From assembly GCF_000427335.1 (NCBI RefSeq), contig NZ_ATMR01000091.1, forward strand, positions 1 through 64,000: a stretch of DNA of 64,000 bases, written 5' to 3'. The position numbers were made by a program, and so were the translations under genes. This DNA is from Winogradskyella psychrotolerans RS-3. Lineage in GTDB: Bacteria > Bacteroidota > Bacteroidia > Flavobacteriales > Flavobacteriaceae. This document shows positions 1-8,743 of the stretch, one piece after another. The notes beneath the pieces are model-generated. The model saw only the letters and a list, made by a program, of their open reading frames with translations, did no database searches and was not told the DNA's origin. How positions within the stretch are numbered: position 1 is the first letter of the stretch; each line of letters begins with the position of its first letter.

Positions 1-28
1 AGTTAAGTATAATGCTTAACTTTTTTTT
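1..28 (+). terminator. Rho-independent terminator of an upstream gene
   Basis: A 7-bp stem (AGTTAAG/CTTAACT, loop TATAATG) is followed by a run of eight T. It probably ends a transcript entering from the left edge. Confidence 0.7.
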
Positions 29-49
29 ATATATTTACTTCATTATTTT

Positions 50-133
50 GCGCACGTGGCGGAATTGGTAGACGCGCCAGCTTGAGGGGCTGGTGGACAT
101 TAGTCCGTGGAAGTTCGAGTCTTCTCGTGCGCA
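50..133 (+). tRNA. tRNA-Leu (anticodon GAG)
   Basis: The 7-bp acceptor stem GCGCACG/CGTGCGC closes an 84-nt cloverleaf with discriminator A at 133. The anticodon stem GCCAG.. encloses the loop TTGAGGG, giving anticodon GAG for CUU/CUC leucine codons. A long class II variable arm (GGTGGACATTAGTCC) and a T-arm with GTTCGAGTC are visible, as expected for tRNA-Leu. CCA is not encoded. Confidence 0.95.
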
Positions 134-249
134 CAATTACTCAAAAACATTACTCTTACCTATACAAGTAAATTCAAGTTTCTAAATTACCCTACATTCT
201 TTTTTTATATAATTTTTGTTAATTCTAAACTTCGTATTGGTATAAACCT

Positions 250-265
250 TATTTTTGTTTAAACA
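250..265 (+). promoter_or_regulatory. -7 box and overlapping palindrome upstream of the CarH-like gene
   Basis: TATTTTTG at 250-257 matches the Bacteroidota -7 consensus TAnnTTTG. It overlaps a perfect 10-bp palindrome, TGTTTAAACA, at 256-265. The palindrome would sit on the start of transcription and could be an autoregulatory operator of the MerR-type regulator. The -7 match is seen directly; the operator role is inference. Confidence 0.4.
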
Positions 266-278
266 TTTTTAAAATAAA

Positions 279-1178
279 ATGAACAATATTAAGAGTAGGT
301 TTAGCATAAAGGATCTAGAAAACCTTACAGGGATTAAAGCACACACTATAAGAATTTGGGAAAAGCGTTATAATTTGCTTGAACCTAAACGCACGGACAC
401 AAATATTAGATATTACGACTTAGCTAGTTTTCAAAAACTACTCAATGTAAGCTACCTTAATAATAATGGTTATAAAATTTCTAAGATTGCTACAATTGAA
501 GCGCAAAAGATTCCACAGTTAGTTAGAGAAATCGCAACAGAAACTAATATGGAAAGCCACGCTATTAATGCTTTTAAACTCTCAATGCTCAATTTTGATC
601 AAGCCTTATTTTATAAAACTTATGAGTCGCTGCTTAAAGAAAAGACATTTCAAGATATTTTTTACGATATATTTATTCCGTTTTTAACTGAAATCGGTCT
701 ATTATGGCAAACAGATACTATAACACCTGCACACGAACATTTTATTTCTACGCTTATTCGTCAAAAAATATTAATCAGCACAGAAAAAATACAATCGAAA
801 CAAATACATAAATCTGAGAAAACCTTTGTTCTCTATTTACCAGACAACGAAATACATGAACTTGGTCTATTGTTTCTTAATCACGAAATTGTCAGACATG
901 GCTACAGATCTATCTTTCTAGGACCAAGTGTTCCGATAGATAGTTTGCTTGAACTTAAAAGCTATTATGAAGAGATTGTTTTCGTTTCTTATTTTACTAT
1001 AAAACCTGAAAAAGAGAATCTTTTAAGTTATCTTAATGCGTTTCATGACCTTTTACTCAAAACACCAAATACTAATTTTTGGGTATTAGGTCAAATGCTA
1101 AGTACTATTGATAAGGATCAATTTCCAAAGAACATTAGTTCATTTAGCTCTATTAAAACACTAACTAAGGAATTATAA
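279..1178 (+). CDS. carH: MerR-family B12-binding photoreceptor-type regulator (CarH/LitR-like)
   Basis: This is probably a light-responsive repressor of the carotenoid genes that follow. Residues 7-75 form a MerR winged helix-turn-helix. Residues 90-165 form the four-helix B12 cap with the diagnostic W-x9-EH motif (W143, E153, H154). Residues 183-299 form a Rossmann B12-binding domain with E-x-H-x-x-G (H193 as the lower cobalt ligand). In the family, adenosylcobalamin drives DNA binding and light releases it. The residue after the motif Trp is Gln, where the Thermus protein has the His (H132) that ligates cobalt after photolysis, so the photochemistry may differ. The gene ends 5 bp before crtI, which indicates one operon. 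The family call is firm; light sensing is inferred. Confidence 0.88.
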   Translation: MNNIKSRFSIKDLENLTGIKAHTIRIWEKRYNLLEPKRTDTNIRYYDLASFQKLLNVSYLNNNGYKISKIATIEAQKIPQLVREIATETNMESHAINAFKLSMLNFDQALFYKTYESLLKEKTFQDIFYDIFIPFLTEIGLLWQTDTITPAHEHFISTLIRQKILISTEKIQSKQIHKSEKTFVLYLPDNEIHELGLLFLNHEIVRHGYRSIFLGPSVPIDSLLELKSYYEEIVFVSYFTIKPEKENLLSYLNAFHDLLLKTPNTNFWVLGQMLSTIDKDQFPKNISSFSSIKTLTKEL

Positions 1179-1183
1179 AACCA

Positions 1184-2644
1184 ATGAGCAAAATAGTCTC
1201 CATAATAGGTTCTGGTTTCTCTGCTTTATCAGCCGCATGCTATTTAGCTAAAGCCGGGCATACTGTTTCCATTTTCGAAAAAAATAGTACTGTTGGTGGA
1301 AGAGCTAGACAGTATAAAAAGGATGGTTTTACGTTTGATATTGGACCAAGCTGGTATTGGATGCCAGATATATTTGATAAATTCTTTAATGATTTCGGAA
1401 AAAGCACAAGCGACTACTATCAACTTGATAAGTTGAGTCCTGCCTATAAAATTTTCTTTTCTGATGATGTGATCACAATTGGTGACCATATGAATAAAAT
1501 TTGTGATGAATTTGAACGTATTGAAAGTGGCAGCTCTAAACCGCTTCGTAAATTTATAGCAACTGCTCAAGAAAACTACGATATCGCTATAAATAAGGTG
1601 GTTTTAAAGCCTGGTCTTTCACCTTTCGAATTGGTGACTAAAGAAACGATTACACGCTTAGATCGCTTCTATAAAACGATTAGCAAAGAGGTCCGAAAAA
1701 ACTTTAAAAATCCTAAACTGATTTCAACTTTAGAATTTCCTGTTTTGTTTTTAGGAGCTAAACCAAATCAAACTCCTTCGTTTTATAGTTTTATGAATTT
1801 TGCCGATTTTGGCTTAGGCACATGGCACCCAAAAGGAGGCATGTACGAAATAGTTAAAGCGATGAAAAGCTTGGCAGAAAGCTTAGGTGTAACGATACAT
1901 ACCAATAGTAACGTAGAAAAAATTAACGTTAACAATAAGAGAGCGAAAAGCATAACGGTAAACGGGACTATTATTAGTTCTGACATTATTTTAAGTGGTG
2001 CTGACTATCACCATTCTGAAACGCTTTTAGACAAAAACTATAGACAATACAGTGAATCTTACTGGGAAAGCAGAACGTTTGCACCTTCGTCTCTACTCTT
2101 TTATGTTGGCTTCAACCAAAAGATAAAACATGTAGAGCATCACAATTTATTTTTTGACACCGATTTTGAAAATCATGCCGAAGAAATATATGACGATCCT
2201 AAATGGCCTAAAAATCCATTATTTTATGTTAACTTTCCTTCAGTAACTGATGCAAGTATGGCTCCTGAAAATTGTGAAACCGGATTTTTCTTAATTCCAA
2301 TTGCTCCAGGACTTGAAGATACATCAGAATTACGTCAGCAATATTTTGACCTTATTATAAATCGTTTTGAACAAAGAACAGAACAAAACGTTAAAGCACA
2401 TATACTTTTTAAAGAATCGTATTGTGTTAACGATTTTATTGAAGATTACAATTCTTATAAAGGAAATGCATACGGAATGGCAAATACATTAATGCAAACA
2501 GCTTTTTTAAGACCAAAATTAAAAAGTAAAAAAGTAAATGGACTCTATTTTACAGGACAGCTCACTGTGCCAGGACCAGGAGTCCCACCGGCTTTAATTT
2601 CAGGCAAGCTCGTAGCTGAACTGATTCAAAAAAACGAAGTTTAA
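1184..2644 (+). CDS. crtI: phytoene desaturase CrtI
   Basis: FAD-dependent desaturase that converts phytoene to lycopene at the membrane. The N-terminus has the dinucleotide-binding GSGFSALSAACYLAKAGH motif with the following acidic E and GGRARQ, typical of CrtI-type desaturases. The C-terminus has the conserved bacterial carotenoid dehydrogenase signature (YFTGQLTVPGPGVPPAL). Its 486 residues match the usual flavobacterial length. It lies between the CarH-like regulator (5 bp) and crtB (19 bp), so all three are probably co-transcribed. Substrate specificity rests on this context and on family similarity. Confidence 0.95.
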   Translation: MSKIVSIIGSGFSALSAACYLAKAGHTVSIFEKNSTVGGRARQYKKDGFTFDIGPSWYWMPDIFDKFFNDFGKSTSDYYQLDKLSPAYKIFFSDDVITIGDHMNKICDEFERIESGSSKPLRKFIATAQENYDIAINKVVLKPGLSPFELVTKETITRLDRFYKTISKEVRKNFKNPKLISTLEFPVLFLGAKPNQTPSFYSFMNFADFGLGTWHPKGGMYEIVKAMKSLAESLGVTIHTNSNVEKINVNNKRAKSITVNGTIISSDIILSGADYHHSETLLDKNYRQYSESYWESRTFAPSSLLFYVGFNQKIKHVEHHNLFFDTDFENHAEEIYDDPKWPKNPLFYVNFPSVTDASMAPENCETGFFLIPIAPGLEDTSELRQQYFDLIINRFEQRTEQNVKAHILFKESYCVNDFIEDYNSYKGNAYGMANTLMQTAFLRPKLKSKKVNGLYFTGQLTVPGPGVPPALISGKLVAELIQKNEV

Positions 2645-2663
2645 TAGCAAACATAACCATCAT

Positions 2664-3392
2664 ATGAAATTAATTTTTGACAACGTTTCTCATACCTGTA
2701 GTAAGGCCGTTACAAATGCTTACAGTACATCGTTTTCTATGGCTACAAAAATGCTATCTCACACCATAAGACAAGACATTTACAATATTTATGGTTTTGT
2801 AAGATTTGCTGATGAAATTGTAGATTCTTTTCATGATTATGATAAAGAAAAGCTCTTTAACATGTTTGAAAGTGATCTTGAGGCCGCTTTAGAACATAAG
2901 ATAAGCCTTAATCCTATTTTAAACGCTTTTCAAAACACCTATCATAATTACGGAATTGATAAACATTTGGTTGATTCATTTATGAAAAGCATGCGTCTCG
3001 ATCTTTATAAAACGGACTATTTAACTAATGATGAATACAAGGCTTACATTTATGGATCAGCAGACGTTGTAGGCTTAATGTGCCTTAAAGTTTTTGTAAA
3101 GGGAGACAACACTAAATATGACGATTTAAAAGATTCAGCGATGAGTCTTGGTTCTGCCTTTCAGAAAGTGAATTTTTTACGTGATTTAAAAGAAGATTTT
3201 GAAGATTTAAGTAGAACTTATTTTCCGAATACAGATTTAAATCAACTTGATGAAATTTCAAAACAGACCATTATTACAGATATCGAAACCGATTTTGCTA
3301 ATGGATTAAAAGGTATTAAACGCTTACCTATAGAAGCGCGTTTTGGTGTATTTATGGCTTACAGATATTACAGCAAATTATTAGAAAACTAA
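2664..3392 (+). CDS. crtB: phytoene synthase CrtB, C-terminus lost by frameshift
   Basis: Condenses two geranylgeranyl diphosphates to phytoene, the first committed carotenoid step. Both Asp-rich Mg-diphosphate motifs are visible: DEIVD near residue 51 and NFLRDLKEDFED near 172. The open frame stops after 242 residues, against about 280 for relatives. The missing helix is encoded directly downstream in another frame up to the stop at 3499-3501. The break lies in the A-rich stretch 3384-3397. Two missing A would give a family-like E-K-L-K-K-T-P junction; one surplus A would also restore the frame. The catalytic core is intact, so this may be a sequencing error or a slightly truncated enzyme. 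Confidence 0.9.
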   Translation: MKLIFDNVSHTCSKAVTNAYSTSFSMATKMLSHTIRQDIYNIYGFVRFADEIVDSFHDYDKEKLFNMFESDLEAALEHKISLNPILNAFQNTYHNYGIDKHLVDSFMKSMRLDLYKTDYLTNDEYKAYIYGSADVVGLMCLKVFVKGDNTKYDDLKDSAMSLGSAFQKVNFLRDLKEDFEDLSRTYFPNTDLNQLDEISKQTIITDIETDFANGLKGIKRLPIEARFGVFMAYRYYSKLLEN

Positions 3393-3501
3393 AAAAACAC
3401 CGGCATTACAGATAAAATCTACTAGAATTAGAGTTCCTAACTACAGAAAAATAGAGCTTCTAACACGTAGTTATGTGAAATATCAATTAAATTTACTTTA
3501 A
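3388..3501 (+). other. crtB: out-of-frame C-terminal segment of crtB
   Basis: Read in the +1 frame, this stretch encodes K-T-K-K-T-P-A, then RIRVPNYRK, then LLTRSYVKYQLNLL and a TAA stop. This is the conserved C-terminal helix of flavobacterial phytoene synthases. Restoring the frame gives a protein of 278 or 279 residues, the expected size. Confidence 0.75.
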
Positions 3502-3513
3502 AATAATAACGCA

Positions 3514-3960
3514 ATGCAAATCACTTTTTGGATTTTAATATTTCTTGCTACATTTTTCATTATGGAATTTAATGCGTGGTTTACGCACAAGTATATTATG
3601 CATGGTTTTTTATGGAATTTACACAAAGATCATCATCATAAAGATCACGATAGCTGGTTTGAACGTAATGATGCCTTTTTTATATTTTATGCATTGGTGA
3701 GTATAACATGCTTTTACCTTTGGAGTTATGAAAACGTTTGGTATACGCTTCCTATTGGCTTAGGTATTTTAACTTATGGTGTTGCCTATTTTGTTGTTCA
3801 TGACATCTTTATTCATCAACGCTTTAAATGGTTGCGGAATGTTGACAATAAATACGCTAGAGGTTTAAGACGTGCACATAAAATGCATCATAAACACTTA
3901 GGTAAGCATGAAGGAGAGAACTTTGGAATGCTCATAGTGCCTTTTAAATATTTTAAGTAG
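3514..3960 (+). CDS. crtZ: beta-carotene 3-hydroxylase CrtZ
   Basis: Membrane di-iron hydroxylase that turns beta-carotene into zeaxanthin. The histidine clusters of the fatty acid hydroxylase/CrtZ family are all present: HKYIMHG, HKDHHHKDH, HDIFIH and RAHKMHHKH. Hydrophobic segments lie at about residues 3-18 and 48-80. Its 148 residues are normal for bacterial CrtZ. It follows crtB at the end of the regulator-crtI-crtB-crtZ cluster, and its end is 1 nt from that of the convergent thioredoxin-like gene. Together with crtY at 20.5 kb it completes a route to zeaxanthin. Confidence 0.93.
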   Translation: MQITFWILIFLATFFIMEFNAWFTHKYIMHGFLWNLHKDHHHKDHDSWFERNDAFFIFYALVSITCFYLWSYENVWYTLPIGLGILTYGVAYFVVHDIFIHQRFKWLRNVDNKYARGLRRAHKMHHKHLGKHEGENFGMLIVPFKYFK

Positions 3961-3961
3961 T

Positions 3962-4552
3962 TTATTCGGCAAGTAACTCGTCTAGTTGTTTTCTGACTTT
4001 AGCACTATTCCAATTTACGGCTCCAGTCTCGTCAACAACAATTTCACTAGCTTTATTTAAGATAAATGTTCTTGGTATTGAATGTGCTCTCAATTCCTCT
4101 AAAACTTCACTTAGAGGCCTAAATACTTCAAAATTAAAACTCTTTTTTGCTTTAAACTTTTCTACGGTTTCAAAATCTTCATTGGTAACAAATAGAAATA
4201 TAACTTTATCACCATAATCATCATATAATTCTTGAAGGCTTGGCATTTCTGCAATACATGGAGGACACCACGTAGCCCAAAAGTTTATCAATACAACTTT
4301 GCCTTTTGTAGCTTTAAAATCTAATCGTTTACCATTATCAGATATTAAATCCCAATTCAAATTACTAACCGTTTTTCGTTCTACTTTATCTATAAGTGTT
4401 GCTGTATTAATATAGCTAAACCCCTTATGAAAGAAGACCTGAATTGGCTCTCTTGTTTGCGGAATCACAAACAAAATAATTAGTAAAATCGCTAAAACAT
4501 TATAAATCCTATTTTTAGTGGTTTTATCTTTAGTCGTTTTATCTTTAGTCAT
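3962..4552 (-). CDS. membrane-anchored TlpA-like thiol-disulfide oxidoreductase
   Basis: Periplasmic thioredoxin-fold protein tethered by one N-terminal membrane helix (about residues 14-30). The active site is WATWCPPCIAEMP, followed by a standard TlpA/ResA fold. Family members reduce disulfides in periplasmic partners such as apocytochromes. I chose the ATG at 4552 (196 aa) because the residues before it in the longer frame do not look like a signal. The N-terminus carries a perfect tandem 15-bp duplication (4521-4535 and 4536-4550) that repeats T-K-D-K-T. The specific substrate is unknown. Confidence 0.85.
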   Translation of the reverse strand: MTKDKTTKDKTTKNRIYNVLAILLIILFVIPQTREPIQVFFHKGFSYINTATLIDKVERKTVSNLNWDLISDNGKRLDFKATKGKVVLINFWATWCPPCIAEMPSLQELYDDYGDKVIFLFVTNEDFETVEKFKAKKSFNFEVFRPLSEVLEELRAHSIPRTFILNKASEIVVDETGAVNWNSAKVRKQLDELLAE

Positions 4553-4625
4553 AACATAATCAAATTGAAGAAGCGCAACACCAAAAATAGGTATCACGCT
4601 TCAAATCTAACAATTTAAATTTGCT

Positions 4626-5504
4626 TTAATTTCGTGTTACAGAACCTGAAATAACCGAAGTTGGCCCTACTCCCATCGAAATAGTTGTATGCACCGCAGC
4701 ATCGCTAGGTACTACATGTGCCAATGGCTTTAATGTAAAAGGTGTTGGACTATTATCTGGACTTGGCTCAACTGATACTACAATTGTAGCTCCTCTTAAA
4801 TCTGTTGGGAATGTTATTCCTGCTGGTGCATTTTGTAAAAAATCTTCACCAGGGAAACCTGGTCCATCCCCTGCATCTCCTTTAAAAACTGAAGTCGTTG
4901 CATTATCGTCTGCTAATGTTGGATCTGTAAATGTCCCTGTACTAATTGGTGTGCCATCTAAGACAGCCCAACCTTCATATTTCCACCCCTCTGTTAATGT
5001 TGGCAAGTCTAAACCTGTAACAGCACTTCCACTAGAATTATCTAAAAACCAAACTCCACTTTCTTCATTAGTATCATCTGCATCTGTTGGTGTTGCTAAA
5101 ATGTAACTACCTGTCGCCGTTGCAAAATTTGCTACGATACCATTAGAATCTACACTAGCCAAAGCGCCCGAAAAATCGCCAGCTAGAATTTTTGTTGCTG
5201 CGGGTAAAGGATCAGAATCCACTGCTGGTTCAATAGACAACACAAATGTGGTTGCTACCTCTAATTGTTCTGAATTGACACTAAATGTCTGTGGAAAATC
5301 TACACTACTAAAGGTCCCTGTAGATACAGGAGATCCGTCTACAATAATCCATCCTTCATACACAAAATCATCTCCTAATGCTTCTAAACCATCAAGATTA
5401 AGAGTTAAATTTGAATCTACAGAACTAGTATTATCGTCATCATTACTGCACGAACTGGCAAAAACACCTAATGCCAATACCGCTAAAATCATTTTTTTCT
5501 TCAT
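4626..5504 (-). CDS. lipoprotein with two RskA-like (anti-sigma-K C-terminal) modules
   Basis: Lipoprotein signal with lipobox A-S-S-C at C19. The remainder holds two copies of one module. Each has YEGW-(I/A)-V-x-DG-(S/T)-P-(V/I)-STGTF (about residues 49-65 and 170-186) and a later VLSIEPAVDS or VSVEPSPDN strand. These match the pattern of the extracytoplasmic domain of RskA anti-sigma factors (YQLW...G.P.SAGTF, then SLEPAGGSP.P). There is no membrane helix, no zinc-binding anti-sigma domain and no sigma factor gene nearby, so it is a free-standing outer-surface or periplasmic use of that fold. Function unknown. Confidence 0.7.
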   Translation of the reverse strand: MKKKMILAVLALGVFASSCSNDDDNTSSVDSNLTLNLDGLEALGDDFVYEGWIIVDGSPVSTGTFSSVDFPQTFSVNSEQLEVATTFVLSIEPAVDSDPLPAATKILAGDFSGALASVDSNGIVANFATATGSYILATPTDADDTNEESGVWFLDNSSGSAVTGLDLPTLTEGWKYEGWAVLDGTPISTGTFTDPTLADDNATTSVFKGDAGDGPGFPGEDFLQNAPAGITFPTDLRGATIVVSVEPSPDNSPTPFTLKPLAHVVPSDAAVHTTISMGVGPTSVISGSVTRN

Positions 5505-5575
5505 CGCTTTTTAATTTTAAAATTATATTTCAAAATTAAATACCCAAAGCTTAACGAAATGTTAGATAGCTAACA

Positions 5576-6247
5576 CTATGCTGATTTTTTTAATATTCTT
5601 ATTTCTTTTCTGTTAAAATCTAAGTAATTTTCCTCTTTAAGTTCATTCAACAAGATATTAATTGTTGGTCTCGAGGTTCCAATTAACGATGCTATATCTT
5701 TTTGAGTGTAGGGATGCTTAATAACATGATCTCCTGTTTTATCGCAGTCATAACCAAAATCGATACAAAGCTCATCTAGAAATTCAACTAAGCGTGTTTT
5801 AGTATCCTTAAATAATAACATTTGTAACCTACGTTCTAATTTTTTAAATTTTAAACCAATAAACTTATAAACCTTAAAACTAAAATTTTGGTTGTCTCGC
5901 ATTAAATCATGCATGGTATCAACACTGATAGGACATATAGACGTTTCATTATCTACAGATTGTGCAAATTCATCGCGCTTATCATCACCCAAAATAGCTT
6001 TCTCACCAAACAATTCACCTTTAGTAAGAATGGCTTTTACGATTTCATTTCCATCTTCACTGTAATAGCCAATTTTAACTTTTCCGTGCTCTATCAAATA
6101 GACTTTATTGGCCGCATCTGCTTGAATATAGATGTAATCTTTCTTTTTATAAGAACAAAAATTATGTTCATTAGCGTAAATTTTGACTTTATGAGGACAG
6201 AGCACCTTGAACAGGTTAACATTGTCAAAGAACCACAGTGACTGCAT
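5576..6247 (-). CDS. Crp/Fnr-family transcriptional regulator
   Basis: One-component regulator. An N-terminal cyclic-nucleotide-binding-like beta-roll (about residues 25-140, with GELFGEKAIL) is followed by a Crp helix-turn-helix (about 170-215) with recognition segment LIGTSRPTINILLNEL. Its 223 residues fit the family. No Cys cluster like that of Fnr is visible, so the signal is unknown. It is monocistronic, and a CRP-type sensor with no neighbouring target is common in Bacteroidota. It could in principle compete for the Fnr-type boxes at 52-63 kb, but its recognition helix lacks the E-x-x-x-R spacing seen in the REC-Crp fusion. Confidence 0.85.
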   Translation of the reverse strand: MQSLWFFDNVNLFKVLCPHKVKIYANEHNFCSYKKKDYIYIQADAANKVYLIEHGKVKIGYYSEDGNEIVKAILTKGELFGEKAILGDDKRDEFAQSVDNETSICPISVDTMHDLMRDNQNFSFKVYKFIGLKFKKLERRLQMLLFKDTKTRLVEFLDELCIDFGYDCDKTGDHVIKHPYTQKDIASLIGTSRPTINILLNELKEENYLDFNRKEIRILKKSA

Positions 6248-6309
6248 TTGAAGACGTATTTATTAGATAGTTTAATTGTCGAGATAAAACGACCATCCTA
6301 ACATAATAA

Positions 6310-6331
6310 AGCCCTTGATCTCTCAAAGGCT
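6310..6331 (-). terminator. terminator after the T9SS surface protein gene
   Basis: Inverted repeat AGCCCTTGA/TCAAAGGCT (one mismatch, 4-nt loop). It lies 27 bp past the stop at 6358 and is followed on the minus strand by TTTATTATG. Confidence 0.5.
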
Positions 6332-6357
6332 CTACTTTTTTATAAAAACATTAGAGA

Positions 6358-8616
6358 TTACTCTTTAATAATCTTTTTTGATCCCCATTGTCCTTTATCA
6401 TCTTTAACTTTCACAAAATAAACACCTTTTTCTAAAGCCGATATATTAAGTTCTAGTGTTGAAACGTGTTGCTCCTTTTGCATTAATACCATTTTCCCAA
6501 AAATATCCAAAACAGTAACTTCTATGTTTGATTGTTTTGAACTAAAACTTAAACTCACTATATCTTTTGAGGGATTTGGGAATAACAAATACTGAGAGTT
6601 AAGATTATTTTCGGCTAAGTTTAAAGCAGCTACAAATTCTGTATTAAACGTATTAGTAATTACAGGTTCATTAAAATCGAAAATAATGCCTGCTGTGTTA
6701 GGTACAATATCTCCTATTTCATAGCCGGCTAATGGTTTTATTTTATAATTCACAAAACCATGACTATTAAGCTCATCAGTAGTTTCATCTGCTAAATTTA
6801 TATTATAGAAATTCCATGTTAAATTATCAAAATCGCGCTCAATTCCATATGAATGACTTGCTCTTAACATTTGAAATGTTGTTTTATCTAATTTTTCATC
6901 TAAACTATTATTGATAGTTACATTTATGGCACTAGCAGTTCCAACGTTTTGAAACCTAATGGTATAATACAAATAATCGTCTTCCGTAAAGCTTACATGT
7001 TCAATTTCTGGTCCTTGTGATTCGCTAATATCATTAGGATCATAAGAACCAATAATGATTTCCGATAAGTTAGAGGTATTATTTTCAATAACAACATCAT
7101 TTGCTGCTGTTGTATACTCTGCAACATTGGTAATCATATCTCCTAAATTAGCTGATGTGGCGACTAATGTTTCAATATAAATCACTTCACTTTCACCAGG
7201 TAATAAGTTTGTAAAATCTAAAGTAAAGCCATTAGGCGCTGGTGTAATGGAATTTCCTGCACTTAACCCTGACGCTCCGGTATAGGTTACTGACGGATCT
7301 GCAGTAAACGTTACAGTACCAGAACTGACTGTGGACTCTCCATAATTTCTTACAATTAACATGTTTCTGTACGTAAATCCGGGTCTCGGTGCCTGCCAAT
7401 AAGAAAGTAAATTCACCGAAATATCATCACATATATCTTGAACTATTAAATTCATTTGTGATATTTGTACGCATGACGAGTTAGAACTGCTCTCTACTCT
7501 AACATAAACGACTTCATCACTAGCGATATAATTATTAGGTGAGTCTATAGCATTTGTATTACTATCTGCATCAACCAAAGTATTATAGTAACTAATATTA
7601 TATTGATACGTACTTAAGCCAGATAACACTAAAGCGTTTTTACTTGTTAAATCAAATGCACCAATACCGTCTGTAGTAGAGCCATTAGACGTATCGCAAA
7701 CGATATAATCTAATTCTGTATTTGGAGTTGGACTTGAGATAGACAACAATTGAAATTGAATAATACTATTGTCCGCAAAGCAACCAAAATTTATATCATC
7801 GGGATTGTAAACTCTTGCATAAATGGTTTGATTTGGAGATAATGGGATATAAGTTGAAGCATTTGTTATTGGGTTTGTCAAATTTATAGCATCATTATAA
7901 CTAACGAAGTAACTCACTTCTGCTTGTTGACCTCCAAGAATTTGATCATCATTTGTTGTTAAGTCAAAAACCATATTTGAAGAATCCGTAGAACAATTAC
8001 CCATGTTTGGAACCCAATTTGCATACAAATAAGAATTAGAGGAGACTTCTACTGGTATTATATCTGCACATGCTCCACTATTTTCTTCAACACGAATGAA
8101 AATAGTAATGGCAAAGTCATATATAAAAAACTCGTATGAATTGTTCTCATTTCCTAGAGTAGCATCTTCCTCTAATTCGTAATATTTAGTAGTAATATTA
8201 GAAACATTTGAAAACGTATTCTCAATTTGCAATTCCTCTATAAAAAAATTATTACACTGTACATATTCAAAATTAGTATTGCTATCACTCTTTACGATTT
8301 GAACCCAGTCAACATGGTTGCTACCATTAGATAATATGGCTCTTACTTTATAAAACCCACGTTCATTATCAGTACCTGTTATTGTAAGTAAAGGATTGGT
8401 TGCTCCAACAATTTCAGTATTAGAAGAACTAAAAGATAATCCATAGTACCATTGATACGTAATATTTGTATCTGATGTATTTACAACGGTGCCATCAAGT
8501 TGAATAGAACCACTATCACATAAATATAGCATATTTGGTAATTCGATGATTTGTGCAAGAATTTCATTTGTTTGTAGTAAAAAAATGAAACCAAATAAGA
8601 GTAGAATTTTTTTCAT
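6358..8616 (-). CDS. T9SS-secreted surface protein with DUF11-like repeat domain and type A sorting domain
   Basis: Exported surface protein of 752 residues. A Sec signal peptide covers residues 1-21. A long region of Ig-like and bacterial adhesin-type beta modules follows, including an immunoglobulin-like stretch near residues 25-110 and strands with repeated ExxYVRVE motifs. A SYDPNDI motif opens a conserved-repeat/DUF11-type domain (about residues 520-660) ending in IIFDFNEPVITNT. The last 80 residues are a T9SS type A domain (LFPNPSKDIVSLSF ... LEKGVYFVKVKDDKG ... KKIIKE). It is secreted through the outer membrane and probably anchored or released there. The ligand is unknown. Confidence 0.85.
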   Translation of the reverse strand: MKKILLLFGFIFLLQTNEILAQIIELPNMLYLCDSGSIQLDGTVVNTSDTNITYQWYYGLSFSSSNTEIVGATNPLLTITGTDNERGFYKVRAILSNGSNHVDWVQIVKSDSNTNFEYVQCNNFFIEELQIENTFSNVSNITTKYYELEEDATLGNENNSYEFFIYDFAITIFIRVEENSGACADIIPVEVSSNSYLYANWVPNMGNCSTDSSNMVFDLTTNDDQILGGQQAEVSYFVSYNDAINLTNPITNASTYIPLSPNQTIYARVYNPDDINFGCFADNSIIQFQLLSISSPTPNTELDYIVCDTSNGSTTDGIGAFDLTSKNALVLSGLSTYQYNISYYNTLVDADSNTNAIDSPNNYIASDEVVYVRVESSSNSSCVQISQMNLIVQDICDDISVNLLSYWQAPRPGFTYRNMLIVRNYGESTVSSGTVTFTADPSVTYTGASGLSAGNSITPAPNGFTLDFTNLLPGESEVIYIETLVATSANLGDMITNVAEYTTAANDVVIENNTSNLSEIIIGSYDPNDISESQGPEIEHVSFTEDDYLYYTIRFQNVGTASAINVTINNSLDEKLDKTTFQMLRASHSYGIERDFDNLTWNFYNINLADETTDELNSHGFVNYKIKPLAGYEIGDIVPNTAGIIFDFNEPVITNTFNTEFVAALNLAENNLNSQYLLFPNPSKDIVSLSFSSKQSNIEVTVLDIFGKMVLMQKEQHVSTLELNISALEKGVYFVKVKDDKGQWGSKKIIKE

Positions 8617-8689
8617 ATAAATCTAGGTTTGAAACAAATATACCTTTTTATAATTCTAAACTATTTTTAACAATACATAGCAAATAAAA

Positions 8690-8721
8690 AAATCCGTTAG
8701 AGATAAAACTCTAACGGATTT
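8690..8721 (-). terminator. terminator of the aconitase gene
   Basis: A perfect 13-bp stem, AAATCCGTTAGAG/CTCTAACGGATTT, with loop ATAAAA and A/T runs on both sides. It lies 23 bp past the stop of the minus-strand aconitase gene and can work in both directions. Confidence 0.85.
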
Positions 8722-8743
8722 TTATTTTAAATATAACGTGCGA

